Shown piece after piece: positions 1-9,363 of a stretch of DNA of 64,000 bases (its first letter is position 1; each line of letters begins with the position of its first letter). A program made the translations under genes and the position numbers. The notes under the pieces were generated by a model. It made no database searches, was not told where the DNA came from, and was given only the letters and a program-made list of their open reading frames with translations. Source of the stretch: Acidimicrobiaceae bacterium (lineage in GTDB: Bacteria > Actinomycetota > Acidimicrobiia > Acidimicrobiales > RAAP-2); the NCBI GenBank assembly GCA_027306605.1, contig DAHUZK010000074.1, positions 1 to 64,000 on the forward strand, in the 5' to 3' direction.

Positions 1-1002
1 GCGGCCTGCCGCGGCGAGGATCCGGTGCAGCCGCTCGTCGCGCAGGACGCGGCCGACGGCGGCAGCGAAGGGCACGGGTGCCTTGTCGTCGAGCACCAGG
101 CCGGCGCCACCCACGGTCTCGGGGACCGCGGTGACCCCGTAGGCGACGATGGGGACGCCGTGGCCCATGGCCTCGGCCAACGGGACGCAGAAGCCCTCGT
201 GGTCCGAGGCCATGACGAACACGTCGGCGGCTTGGAAGTACGCCTCGAGCTCGGCACCCGTCACCGAGCCCGGCAGCTCGACGGCCTCGCGCAGCCCCAG
301 TTCCTCGATGAAGCTGCGCAGCGCCGGCTCGTAGGTCTCCCCGAGTGGCGATCCCACGAGATGCAGCCGGGCCCGTGCGTCGTCGGTGCGCCGCAGCACG
401 TCGAGCATCTTCACCAGGTCGTGCGGTGCCTTGTGCGGCGAGATCTTCCCGACGTAGAGGAGGTCGGCACCGCCCTCGCGGGCCTTGCGCCGCGCCAGCC
501 TCTCGGCCAACGCGGCATCGGGCTCGTCGCTCTTGGCCTGCATGTCGATGAGCAACGGGACGACGGCCGTGCCGTGGTACCCGAGCGCCAGCAGTTCGGA
601 CTCGTTGAAGGCGGAGTCCGCCACGGCGAAGCGGCTCTGAGCGGCCAGGCGGGCCAGCTGCGTCCGGCCCAGCGCCACCTCGTAGGCCACCGCCGGCTCC
701 CAGTCGCGCAGCAGCGGCGCCGGCGTGATGTTGTGGTAGTTGACGAGCTTGCGCTCGGTGCGCGCGGCGAGGATGTCGTAGACGGGGCTGCCGATGGAAG
801 CCTGGTAGAGCAGCCAGCGCTCGCGTGAGGCGCGCCCGAGCTCGGTCACGGGGCGCCCCTCGGCGGCCACGTCGGGCGTGTGGCTCCCGTAGTAGATGTC
901 CGAGTCGATCCCCGCCGCCCGCAGCCCGTCGCGCAGGTTCACCGTGTGGACCCCGATGGCGTCCCGGCTGGCGAGCGACGGGATGACCTGGTCCACCCGC
1001 AC
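1..1002 (-). CDS. Glycosyltransferase family 4/1-like protein, 3' end truncated by window edge
   Basis: Minus-strand translation reads VRVDQVIPSLASRDAIGVHTVNLRDGL...LLYVGKISPHKAPHDLVKML...EGFCVPLAEAMGHGVPIVAYGVTAVPETVGGAGLVL, typical GT4 motifs; GTG start at 1002. Confidence 0.85.
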   Translation of the reverse strand, partial: MRVDQVIPSLASRDAIGVHTVNLRDGLRAAGIDSDIYYGSHTPDVAAEGRPVTELGRASRERWLLYQASIGSPVYDILAARTERKLVNYHNITPAPLLRDWEPAVAYEVALGRTQLARLAAQSRFAVADSAFNESELLALGYHGTAVVPLLIDMQAKSDEPDAALAERLARRKAREGGADLLYVGKISPHKAPHDLVKMLDVLRRTDDARARLHLVGSPLGETYEPALRSFIEELGLREAVELPGSVTGAELEAYFQAADVFVMASDHEGFCVPLAEAMGHGVPIVAYGVTAVPETVGGAGLVLDDKAPVPFAAAVGRVLRDERLHRILAAAGR

Positions 1003-1136
1003 GGCGCTGCAGTGTACAACCGGGGCCTCGCAGGCCCGGGTGCCGCCGACCATGCACGACGCACCGGGAAGGCGCCGATACCCTGGTGCACCGTGTCGGA
1101 AGCCCTCCCCGCGGCGCGCCCGCGCGCCGTTGCCGC

Positions 1137-3284
1137 ATGAGGTCCGCGTCGGCGCGCTCCGCGCGGTCCGTGCTCCTCACCCTGTTCCTGTCCGTCCTCA
1201 CCGGGGTGTCCACCGCCCTGGTCGCGCCGGCATCGGCGGGGGCGGCCGGCATCGGCGCACCGGACCGGGCGTCGGTGCCGTTGCTGCCGGCGTCGCGCTC
1301 GCACGCCCTGCCCGGCGACGGCACGAACGTGCGGATCGACATGAGCGAGAACGACGGGCTCGACGTCATCGTGGAGGCCCTGGGCGGCGTGTCGGCGCCC
1401 GGTGTGCCCGATTCGCCCGCCGTCCGCTTCCGCCAGACGGGCGGGACGTGGGCGGTCGACGTCGGCCAGACGTGCGCCGGGCCGTGGACCCAGGTGCTGG
1501 CCGACCAGACGACGCCGACGGCAACGCCGGTCAGTGGCGACCTGCTGCAGCTGTGCGTGGTCTCGTACAGCCCGATCGTGCACGGCACCCTGACGGCGGT
1601 CTACAACTCGAACGGTCAGGCCAGGACGGTGAACACCCTGCCGCTCGAGCAGTACGTGGCCGACACCGTGCCCGGAGAGTCGCCGTCGAGCTGGGCCGGC
1701 CTGGGCGGTCCCGGACCCCAGGGCATGGCCTGGGGGTTCCAGGAGCTCGAGGCCCAGGCCGTGGCCGTCCGCTCGTACGTTCTCGCCGACCTCGGCGGAT
1801 ACGGCGGCTACGCCGACACCTGCGACCTCGGCTGTCAGACCTATCGAGGTGTCGAGTACGAGACGCCGGCCAGCATCGCCGCCGCCGACGACACGGCCGG
1901 GCAGGTCATGATCATGCCCGACGGCGCCGTCGCCACCACCGAGTACTCGGCGTCGACCGGCGGGTACACCTCGAGCGCCGCCCAGCAGTCGCCCTTCACG
2001 CCCGTGCCCGACGACGGCGACGCCGTCTGCGTCCCGGGCGCCTGCAATCCGAACCATCAGTGGTCGACATCGGTCGGCTACGCGGCGATCGACAGCGCGT
2101 GGCCCCAGATCGGCACCTTCACCGGGTTCGGCGGGGCCACGGTCGATCCGGGCCATCCCTACGACGCCGGCTACGGGCGCGTGGACACCATCACCCTCGA
2201 CGGCACGCTCAACGGCTCGGCCAGCACGGTGACCGTCCCCGGCACCGAGTTCGCCATCGACCTCGGCCTCAAGTCGGACCTCTTCTCGGCCACCGGGACC
2301 AACGGCTCCACCGTCTCGATCATCGGCCAGGGCTGGGGCCACGGCATCGGCATGGGGCAGTGGGGCGCGCTGGGTTACGCCATCGGGCAGGACCGCGGCG
2401 AGGGCAACTGGACCTACCAGCAGATCCTCGGTCACTACTACGCACCGGCCACGCTGGGGAACCTGCCCGGGGGCGTGTACCTGCTCAACGGCCAGCCGAG
2501 CGGCGGTGTCGGCGGGTACTGGATCAACGCGGCCGACGGCGGCGTCTTCAGCTTCGGCAACGCGCAGTTCCACGGCAGCACCGGCGGCATGCGGCTCAAC
2601 GCGCCGGTGGTGGGAATGGCGTCGACACACGACGCCGGCGGCTATTGGGAGGTGGCCACCGACGGCGGGGTCTTCAGCTTCGGCGACGCCGCGTTCTACG
2701 GCAGCACGGGCGGCATGCGGCTCAACCGGCCCATGGTGGGTATGGCGGTGACGCCCGACGGCGGCGGCTACTGGCTCGTGGCGTCCGACGGTGGCATCTT
2801 CGCCTACGGCGACGCCGGGTTCTACGGCAGCACCGGCAGCATCCGGCTGAACAAGCCCGTCATCGGCATGGTGCCGACGCACGACGGCCGCGGCTACTGG
2901 CTCATCGCGTCCGACGGCGGTGTCTTCGCCTTCGGCGACGCCGGCTTCTTCGGGTCCCTCGGCGGCGCGCCTCCCGGCACGGCGCTGGTCGGCGTGGCTC
3001 CCACACCCGACGGCGGCGGCTACTGGGTCCTGGGCGCCGACGGCACCGTGTACGCCTTCGGTGACGCGCCCCAGGTCGGCGTGTCGGGGGTCTCGCCCCC
3101 GCTGAGCAGCATGCACAGCCCGATGACCGGCCTCATCCCCGACTTCAGCGGCGGCGGGTTCGTGGCCGTCAACGGCAGCGGGCAGGCCTTCGCCTACGGC
3201 GACGCGCCCTACTTCGGCGACGTCACGACCGCGGTGCCCGGGTACTCAGGCCACGTGGTCGGGATCGCCGCCACGCCGGCCTGA
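1137..3284 (+). CDS. Secreted SpoIID/LytB-domain protein with six C-terminal 42-aa GYWLVASDGG-type repeats
   Basis: Signal peptide MRSASARSARSVLLTLFLSVLTG; SpoIID motifs LPLEQYVADTVPGESPSSW and GWGHGIGMGQWGALGYA; about six repeats with 126-nt period from 2515 on. Confidence 0.85.
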   Translation: MRSASARSARSVLLTLFLSVLTGVSTALVAPASAGAAGIGAPDRASVPLLPASRSHALPGDGTNVRIDMSENDGLDVIVEALGGVSAPGVPDSPAVRFRQTGGTWAVDVGQTCAGPWTQVLADQTTPTATPVSGDLLQLCVVSYSPIVHGTLTAVYNSNGQARTVNTLPLEQYVADTVPGESPSSWAGLGGPGPQGMAWGFQELEAQAVAVRSYVLADLGGYGGYADTCDLGCQTYRGVEYETPASIAAADDTAGQVMIMPDGAVATTEYSASTGGYTSSAAQQSPFTPVPDDGDAVCVPGACNPNHQWSTSVGYAAIDSAWPQIGTFTGFGGATVDPGHPYDAGYGRVDTITLDGTLNGSASTVTVPGTEFAIDLGLKSDLFSATGTNGSTVSIIGQGWGHGIGMGQWGALGYAIGQDRGEGNWTYQQILGHYYAPATLGNLPGGVYLLNGQPSGGVGGYWINAADGGVFSFGNAQFHGSTGGMRLNAPVVGMASTHDAGGYWEVATDGGVFSFGDAAFYGSTGGMRLNRPMVGMAVTPDGGGYWLVASDGGIFAYGDAGFYGSTGSIRLNKPVIGMVPTHDGRGYWLIASDGGVFAFGDAGFFGSLGGAPPGTALVGVAPTPDGGGYWVLGADGTVYAFGDAPQVGVSGVSPPLSSMHSPMTGLIPDFSGGGFVAVNGSGQAFAYGDAPYFGDVTTAVPGYSGHVVGIAATPA

Positions 3285-4055
3285 GCCACGCCCGCCTGAA
3301 CCTCCCGGCGTGCCCGCCACCTGGGACAGGCGGGGGAACCGGCGCAGCCGGCCGAGCGGTCCGAGCCTTCCGGCGTCCACGCCGTGGTCGGCCGCGTTGA
3401 GCAGGCGCAGGTCGCCGCGGCTGTTGCCGTAGGCCCACAGCACCGGCTGCTCGCCGGCGGACCCCGACAGCAGGCCGGCGGAGCGCAGGTGCACGATCAA
3501 GCGGGCGTACTTCTCGGCGCCCCGGCAGTTCTTGCCTTCGTAACCACCGGTCAGCAGGCCACCGCCCCCGACGGCCAGGCGGGTGGCCACGACGCCGTCG
3601 ACGCCCAACTGGGCCCCGGCGGGACTGACGTAGCACTCGGGGGAGGCCGAGACGATCACGATGTAGTGGCCCTGGCGGCGGTGCCACTCGAGGCGCCGCC
3701 GCGTGTCGTCGCGCAGGTGGCGCGCCAGGTGGCGCCGGGCGAAGGTGACCGAGCGGCGGTCCACCTCCTCGACCGGCATCCCGCCGAGGAGGCGATGGAA
3801 GACCTTCTCCTTGACCTCGTCGGCCGCGGTGCCGCCGACGAGGGCGGCGCGCAGCAGCGCGGGGGAGAGGCGCACGACGGTGCCCACCACGGGCAGGAGG
3901 CCGCGCAAGCTGATCAGAAAGGGGAACGTGCTCCCGATGTCGGTCAGGGTGCCGTCGAAGTCGAAGGCCGCGACGGTCTGGCGCCCGCGCCCGGACCCTC
4001 CCGCCGCCGTGGTGTCAGCCGAGCGCAGCGCCACCGCGACCCGCACCCCCGGCAA
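3246..4055 (-). CDS. HAD-superfamily IB phosphatase
   Basis: AAFDFDGTLTDIGSTFPFL motif I; IVIVSASPECYVSP; AYGNSRGDLRLLNAADH. Confidence 0.8.
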   Translation of the reverse strand: MPGVRVAVALRSADTTAAGGSGRGRQTVAAFDFDGTLTDIGSTFPFLISLRGLLPVVGTVVRLSPALLRAALVGGTAADEVKEKVFHRLLGGMPVEEVDRRSVTFARRHLARHLRDDTRRRLEWHRRQGHYIVIVSASPECYVSPAGAQLGVDGVVATRLAVGGGGLLTGGYEGKNCRGAEKYARLIVHLRSAGLLSGSAGEQPVLWAYGNSRGDLRLLNAADHGVDAGRLGPLGRLRRFPRLSQVAGTPGGSGGRGSGRRGGDPDHVA

Positions 4056-4842
4056 ACCGCGCCGCGCCCTCCAGGGCCTCCCCGCTGCTCACCACGTCGC
4101 GCCCGCGCCGGGCCTCGTTCACCGCCGCCTCCTCCTCGGTCAGGCCCCACTGCTCGAGCGCGCTCATGCGGTCCGAGCGCAGGCAGGTCTGGGGCAGCGC
4201 CGCCAGCTGGTGGGCCAAGGCCAGGGACGCCGCCAGGGCCTGGCCCGGCGGGACAACGCGGCTGACCAGACCCATCTCGAGCGCCTCGGGTGCCCGCACG
4301 GCCCGCCCGGTCAAGATGAGGTCCATGGCCCGGCCGTGGCCGACGAGGCGCGGCAGGCGCACCGTGCCCAGGTCGCACAGCGGCACGCCGAAACGCCGGC
4401 AGAAGACGCCGAACACCGCGTCCTCGGCGGCCACCCGCAGGTCGCACCACAGGGCCAGCTCGATCCCGCCGGCCACGGCGTAGCCCTCGACGGCGGCGAT
4501 GACCGGCTTGGACAGCGTGAGCCGGGTCGGGCCCATGGGCCCGGGGCCGACGTCGGGGATGGGGCGGCGGTCGCCCGCGGCCACCGCCTTGAGGTCGGCG
4601 CCGGCGCAGAACGTGCCCTCGGCGCCCGTGAGCACGGCCACGGAGCGGGCGTCGTCGTGGTCGAAGGCGACGAAGGCCTCCCGGAGGCGGTCGGCGCACG
4701 GGCCGTCGACGGCGTTGCGCCGTTCGGGCCGGGTGATCGTGACGACGCTGACGGGACCGTCGTGCTCCACGGCGACCGGGTCGGTCCGGGAGGGCACGTC
4801 ACCGCCCGAATCGGCCGGTCGCCGTTCGGGCGCGCGAGGCAT
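4015..4842 (-). CDS. Enoyl-CoA hydratase/isomerase family protein
   Basis: VAVLTGAEGTFCAGADLKAVA, KPVIAAVEGYAVAGGIELALWCDLRVAAEDAVFG crotonase signature. Confidence 0.9.
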   Translation of the reverse strand: MPRAPERRPADSGGDVPSRTDPVAVEHDGPVSVVTITRPERRNAVDGPCADRLREAFVAFDHDDARSVAVLTGAEGTFCAGADLKAVAAGDRRPIPDVGPGPMGPTRLTLSKPVIAAVEGYAVAGGIELALWCDLRVAAEDAVFGVFCRRFGVPLCDLGTVRLPRLVGHGRAMDLILTGRAVRAPEALEMGLVSRVVPPGQALAASLALAHQLAALPQTCLRSDRMSALEQWGLTEEEAAVNEARRGRDVVSSGEALEGAARFAGGAGRGGAALG

Positions 4843-4962
4843 GGTGGCATTCTCGCATGGCGCGGCGGGCTGCCCGCACATCGAGCCTCCACCGCTTCCC
4901 AGGTCGGAGCGGGATTCGGCACGACCGCCGGGCGTCAGGGTCGGGGAGCCCGGGAAATATGA

Positions 4963-4982
4963 CCAATCGTGTCGACAATTGG
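4963..4982. promoter_or_regulatory. Candidate operator dyad CCAATnGT-N4-ACnATTGG upstream of peroxiredoxin
   Basis: CCAATCGTGTCGACAATTGG, 16 of 20 bases in symmetric agreement. Confidence 0.4.
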
Positions 4983-5043
4983 CGTCGCGCCCGGTAAGGT
5001 CTCCGGGCACCCACCGACGACCCGATCCGACTGAGGAGGAACC

Positions 5044-5679
5044 ATGGCCGTACGCCTCGGGGACACCGCTCCCGACTTCACCGCCGACACGACCGACGGC
5101 AAGATCAACTTCCACGAATGGCTCGGCGACAGCTGGGGCATCCTCTTCTCGCACCCCAAGGACTACACCCCGGTCTGCACGACCGAGCTGGGCGCGTTCT
5201 CCAAGGCCAAGCCCGAGTTCGACAAGCGCAACACCAAGCTCATCGGCCTCTCGGTCGATTCGGTCGAGTCCCACAAGGGCTGGGCGGGCGACATCAAGGA
5301 GACCCAGGGCTCGGCCCTCAGCTTCCCCCTCATCGGCGACGAGGACCGCAAGGTCGCGGACCTCTACGACATGATCCACCCCAACGCCGACAACACCTTG
5401 ACGGTGCGCTCGGTCTTCATCATCGGCCCCGACAAGAAGATCAAGCTGACCCTGACCTACCCCGCCTCGACCGGGCGCAACGTGGACGAGATCATCCGGG
5501 TCCTCGACTCGCTGCAGCTGACGGCCGACTACTCCGTCGCCACGCCGGTGAACTGGAAGGAGGGCGAGGACGTCATCATCGCTCCGGCCGTGAGCGACGA
5601 GGACGCCAAGGGCCGATTCCCCAAGGGCTGGAAGGCCCTCAAGCCGTACCTGCGGGTGACGCCCCAGCCCAACCGCTGA
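5044..5679 (+). CDS. 1-Cys (Prx6-type) peroxiredoxin
   Basis: GILFSHPKDYTPVCTTELGAFSK; LTYPASTGRNVDEIIRVLDSLQLT; CTP.NWK.G C-terminal Prx6 pattern. Confidence 0.93.
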   Translation: MAVRLGDTAPDFTADTTDGKINFHEWLGDSWGILFSHPKDYTPVCTTELGAFSKAKPEFDKRNTKLIGLSVDSVESHKGWAGDIKETQGSALSFPLIGDEDRKVADLYDMIHPNADNTLTVRSVFIIGPDKKIKLTLTYPASTGRNVDEIIRVLDSLQLTADYSVATPVNWKEGEDVIIAPAVSDEDAKGRFPKGWKALKPYLRVTPQPNR

Positions 5680-5725
5680 GGAGGCGCCTCCGCCTGCCGT
5701 CACAGCGCGGCGAGAGGATGGCGGC

Positions 5726-6319
5726 ATGCGCGAACCCGAAGTCTTCGAGCTGGCCGACCGGGCGATGGCCCGCGTCGTCGCCCGCATCGCCCCCGACCAG
5801 TGGGACATGGTCCTGCCGGCGTCGTTCGCCACCACGGCGCGGCCCGCGCCGCCCGTCCTGCGCGAGCTGATCAACTACCACGCCTACGACGACGCCTGGG
5901 TTCCCGACATGCTGGCGGGGCGCACCATGGCCGAGGTCGGGGAGAACAGGTACGACGGCGACCTGTTGGGTAACGACCCGGCGGGGAGCTTCGAGGCCAT
6001 CGTGCAGCGGGCCTGTGCGGCCGCGGCGGCCGTCACCGACCTCGACGCGGTGGCCCACCTCTCCTTCGGTGACTACACGGTGCGCGAGTACTTCTGGCAG
6101 ATCAACTCGTTCCGGGCTCTGCGCGCCCACGACATCGCACGGGCCATCGGCGCCGAGCCCGACCTACCCGAGGCGCTCGTGCAGGGCGTCTGGGACGAGG
6201 TCAGTCCCCACGCCGAGGAGTGGCGACAGATCGGCGTGTTCGGAGCGGCGGTCTCCGTGCCGCCCGACGCCCCACTGCTCGACCGCCTCCTGGGCCTGAC
6301 GGGTCGCGCGCCACGCTGA
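5726..6319 (+). CDS. DinB/mycothiol-dependent maleylpyruvate isomerase-like (TIGR03086-type) protein
   Basis: Overall pattern AD..MARVVARI.PDQWD..LP...LRELINYHAYDDAWVPDMLAG. Confidence 0.65.
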   Translation: MREPEVFELADRAMARVVARIAPDQWDMVLPASFATTARPAPPVLRELINYHAYDDAWVPDMLAGRTMAEVGENRYDGDLLGNDPAGSFEAIVQRACAAAAAVTDLDAVAHLSFGDYTVREYFWQINSFRALRAHDIARAIGAEPDLPEALVQGVWDEVSPHAEEWRQIGVFGAAVSVPPDAPLLDRLLGLTGRAPR

Positions 6320-6340
6320 GTGTGGCCCTCCGACCAGCTG

Positions 6341-6440
6341 GGTCAGGTCCGGTGGCGGGTCAGGCCCAGTGGCGGGTCAGGCCCAGTGGCAGGTCAGGCC
6401 CAGTGGCGGGTCAGGCCCGGTGGCGGGTCAGGTGGGAGGG
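6341..6440. repeat. 17-bp tandem repeat (GGTCAGGCCCAGTGGCG), five full copies plus a partial sixth
   Basis: GGTCAGG recurs at 6341, 6358, 6375, 6392, 6409, 6426. Confidence 0.95.
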
Positions 6441-8227
6441 ACCAGATCGTCGCGCAGCTCGCGCTTGAGCACCTTGCCCTGGGGGTTGCGCGGCAACGGC
6501 TCGCCGCGGAACCAGATATGGGTCGGCACCATGAAGCCGGCCAGGCGGGCCTTGACGTGCTGGCCCAGCTCCTCGGCGGTCACCTTCGCTCCGGGGCGCA
6601 GGACTACGGCCGCCCCGACCTCCTCGCCGAGAGTCGGATGAGGCACGCCGATGACGGCGCAGTCGGCGACCGCCGGGTGTTCGAACAACGCGGCCTCGAC
6701 CTGGACCGAGTACACGTTCTCGCCGCCTCGGATGATCATGTCCTTGGCGCGGTCGACGATGTAGATGAATCCCTCGTCGTCGAGTTGGGCCACATCGCCC
6801 GTGTGGAGCCAGCCCTTCGAGAAGGTCTTGGCGGTCTCCTCCGGGCGGTTCCAGTAGCCCCGCACCACGTTGGGTCCCTTGATCCACAGCTCGCCCCTCA
6901 CGTCGGGGCCGTGCGGGGCCGCGGGGTCGGGCTCGTCGCCGTCGTACCCCTCCTCCACGACGGCGACGTCGCAGACCGGCACCGGCGGACCGACGCTGTC
7001 GGGCTTGCGCACGTAGTCGCCGCCCGAATTCATGGACGTCACCGAGGAGGTCTCCGTCAGCCCGTAGCCGTTGGAGGGTTGGCCCACCGGCCAGGCCTCC
7101 CGAATACGGCGCACCAGGTCCGGCGGCGCCGGTGCACCACCGTAGGACACACCGCGGATGGAGGACGTGTCGTACTTGGCGAAGTTCGGGGAGTCGAGGA
7201 CCTGCATGACCATGGCGGGCACGCCCCCGAAGGTGCCGATCCGCTCCCGCTCGATCAGCTCGAGCGCACGCTCCGGGTCGAAGTGGTGCATCATCACGAT
7301 CTTCCCTCCGGCCGCGGTGTTGGTGACCATGACGGAGTGGCAGCCCGTGGCGTGGAACAGGGGCACCGAGAGCAAGAAGGCGGGCTGGTGCCGTTCGGTC
7401 TCGGCCTCCTCGGTCGGTACGACAGAGCTGCCGAAGCGCAGTCCGCCCCGGGTGTTGAGGAAGAACAGGCTCATCAGGTTCGTGACCATGTTGCGGTGGG
7501 TGCCGACGGCGCCCTTGGGGCGGCCGGTGGTGCCCGACGTGTAGAAGATGGTGGCGTCGTCCTCTGGGTCGATGGCGACGTCGGGTGGGGTGGCCGACTC
7601 CGAGACGTTGCCCAGCGCCAAGGGGAACGGCCACTCGGGCACCGGCGGGGCTCCTCCAGGCGGCGTGTAGACGGCGAGCGGCGCCCTGGGTGCGCTGCGA
7701 TGTTCGTCGGCCACCACGAGTGCGCCGAGCGACGCCAAGCCCCCGAGGAAGGGCCGGATGCGCTCGGCCCGCTCGGTGTCGACGAAGGCGACCTTCGAGC
7801 CGGAGTCCTCGAGTCCGTAGCGCAACTCCTCGCCGCTCCACCAGGCGTTGAGGGGCACGACGATGGCGCCGGCCAGGATGGCGCCCCAGAACGCCATGAC
7901 CCATTCGGGGATGTTGCGCATGACGATGGCGACACGGTCGCCCTTCACGACGCCGAACTCCTCGCGGAGGCGGTGCGCCAGCGTGCCGGCGATGCGGTAG
8001 TGCTCGGCGAAGCTCGTCCGCTCGTCCTCGTAGACGAGGAAGGCGGCGTCACCGTGGGCGAGCGACATGTCGATGACCGTCCGCAGGGACGGTGGGGCGT
8101 TCTTCCAGGTCCGGGTGAGCACGCCGCGGATGTCGCGCTCTTCCATCTCGAACATCTCGCCCGGCGCGGTCAGCGCGGCGTTGGCCTCTGCCAGCGTCAT
8201 CGTAGGGGTGTCCTTGCCTGCGCTCAC
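6428..8227 (-). CDS. Class I adenylate-forming acyl-CoA synthetase
   Basis: DDATIFYTSGTTGRPKGAVGTHRN; WLHTGDVAQLDDEGFIYIVDRAKDMIIRGGENVY. Confidence 0.93.
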   Translation of the reverse strand: MSAGKDTPTMTLAEANAALTAPGEMFEMEERDIRGVLTRTWKNAPPSLRTVIDMSLAHGDAAFLVYEDERTSFAEHYRIAGTLAHRLREEFGVVKGDRVAIVMRNIPEWVMAFWGAILAGAIVVPLNAWWSGEELRYGLEDSGSKVAFVDTERAERIRPFLGGLASLGALVVADEHRSAPRAPLAVYTPPGGAPPVPEWPFPLALGNVSESATPPDVAIDPEDDATIFYTSGTTGRPKGAVGTHRNMVTNLMSLFFLNTRGGLRFGSSVVPTEEAETERHQPAFLLSVPLFHATGCHSVMVTNTAAGGKIVMMHHFDPERALELIERERIGTFGGVPAMVMQVLDSPNFAKYDTSSIRGVSYGGAPAPPDLVRRIREAWPVGQPSNGYGLTETSSVTSMNSGGDYVRKPDSVGPPVPVCDVAVVEEGYDGDEPDPAAPHGPDVRGELWIKGPNVVRGYWNRPEETAKTFSKGWLHTGDVAQLDDEGFIYIVDRAKDMIIRGGENVYSVQVEAALFEHPAVADCAVIGVPHPTLGEEVGAAVVLRPGAKVTAEELGQHVKARLAGFMVPTHIWFRGEPLPRNPQGKVLKRELRDDLVPPT

Positions 8228-8838
8228 GGCGCCTCCTTCCGGGCGGTCTGGGGGTGCTGCTCGGTTTCGGCCGCGGCGTCTCCGGGAGCGGCCGGGCGCT
8301 CCAAGGGGGCGTCGAAGACGGCGGTGCGGTAGTAGGCCAGCTCGGCGACACTCTCGCGGATGTCCTGCAGAGCCCGGTGGCCGCCCTTCTTGACCGGTGC
8401 CGCCTTGATGACGTCGGGCCGCCAGCGCCGGCAGAGCTCCTTGATGGTCGACACGTCGACCGACCGGTAGTGGAGGAACTCCTCGATCTCGGGGAGTTGG
8501 GCCGCCAGGAAGCGACGGTCGGTGCCTATGGAGTTCCCGGCCAGGGGGACCGACCGCGCCTCGCTGATGTGCTTCTGGAGGAAGGCCAGGGTCTGGGCCC
8601 CGGCGTCGGCGAGGGCCAGCGTGGACGCCTCCATATCGGCGAGCAGGCCCGAGCGGGTGTGCATGGCACGGACGAATTCGTCCATGTCCTCGATCTGCGT
8701 GGCCGTAGCGTGGACGACGAGGTCCGGACCTTCCTCGAGGATGTTCAGGTTGTCGTCGGTGATGAGTGCAGCGATCTCCACGATCGCATGGCGGCCCGGG
8801 TCGAGCCCTGTCATCTCGAGATCGATCCAGGCCAGCAT
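8224..8838 (-). CDS. orn: Oligoribonuclease
   Basis: LAWIDLEMTGLDPGRHAIVEIAALITDDNLNILEEGPDLVVH; RRFLAAQLPEIEEFLHYRSVDVSTIKEL; HRALQDIRES. Confidence 0.95.
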   Translation of the reverse strand: MLAWIDLEMTGLDPGRHAIVEIAALITDDNLNILEEGPDLVVHATATQIEDMDEFVRAMHTRSGLLADMEASTLALADAGAQTLAFLQKHISEARSVPLAGNSIGTDRRFLAAQLPEIEEFLHYRSVDVSTIKELCRRWRPDVIKAAPVKKGGHRALQDIRESVAELAYYRTAVFDAPLERPAAPGDAAAETEQHPQTARKEAP

Positions 8839-8903
8839 GCGGGGCGATGCTACCGGCCGCCCTCCCCCCGGTCGCCTTGCACCCGGGGCGATATCCTCCG
8901 GCG

Positions 8904-9347
8904 GTGCTGCGTGTTCCCCTGCACCAGCTGGACCCCGACCTGGCTCTGCCCGGTTATGCGCGGGACGGCGACGCCGGTGCCGATCTCATCGCCCGCTGCG
9001 ACGTCGTCCTGGCCCATGGCGGGGGACGGGCCGTGGTCCCGACCGGCGTGGCGGTGGCCATCCCCACCGGGTACGCCGGCCTGGTGCTGCCTCGCAGCGG
9101 GCTGGCCGCCCGGCACGGCATCACCTGCCTGAACGCCCCGGGCCTGGTCGACTCGGGATACCGGGGGGAGATCCAGGTCGTGCTGGTCAACCACGATCCC
9201 GTCCACGACTACCACGTGAGCCGGGGGGACCGCATCGCCCAGCTGGTGCTGATCTGGGCCGAGCGGGCGACCTTCGAGGCCGCGACCGCGGCGGGACTGG
9301 GCGAGACGCAGCGAGGCCAGGGCGGCTTCGGGCACACCGGGACCTGA
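8904..9347 (+). CDS. dut: dUTP diphosphatase
   Basis: GYARDGDAGADL; LPRSGLAARHGITCLNAPGLVDSGYRGEI; RGDRIAQLV; QGGFGHTGT. Confidence 0.95.
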   Translation: MLRVPLHQLDPDLALPGYARDGDAGADLIARCDVVLAHGGGRAVVPTGVAVAIPTGYAGLVLPRSGLAARHGITCLNAPGLVDSGYRGEIQVVLVNHDPVHDYHVSRGDRIAQLVLIWAERATFEAATAAGLGETQRGQGGFGHTGT

Positions 9348-9363
9348 GGAGCCAAAGAGATCG

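Noticed and set aside
896-3116. 722-aa (+) and 725-aa (-) ORFs overlapping the SpoIID-repeat gene
   Set aside because: Arg/Pro/His-rich shadow frames of a GC-rich gene; no family motifs and the SpoIID frame explains the region.
6341-6440. CRISPR array
   Set aside because: Units are contiguous 17-mers without spacers and there are no cas genes; the same holds for the arrays at 17453, 32140, 51228, 57111 and 63259.
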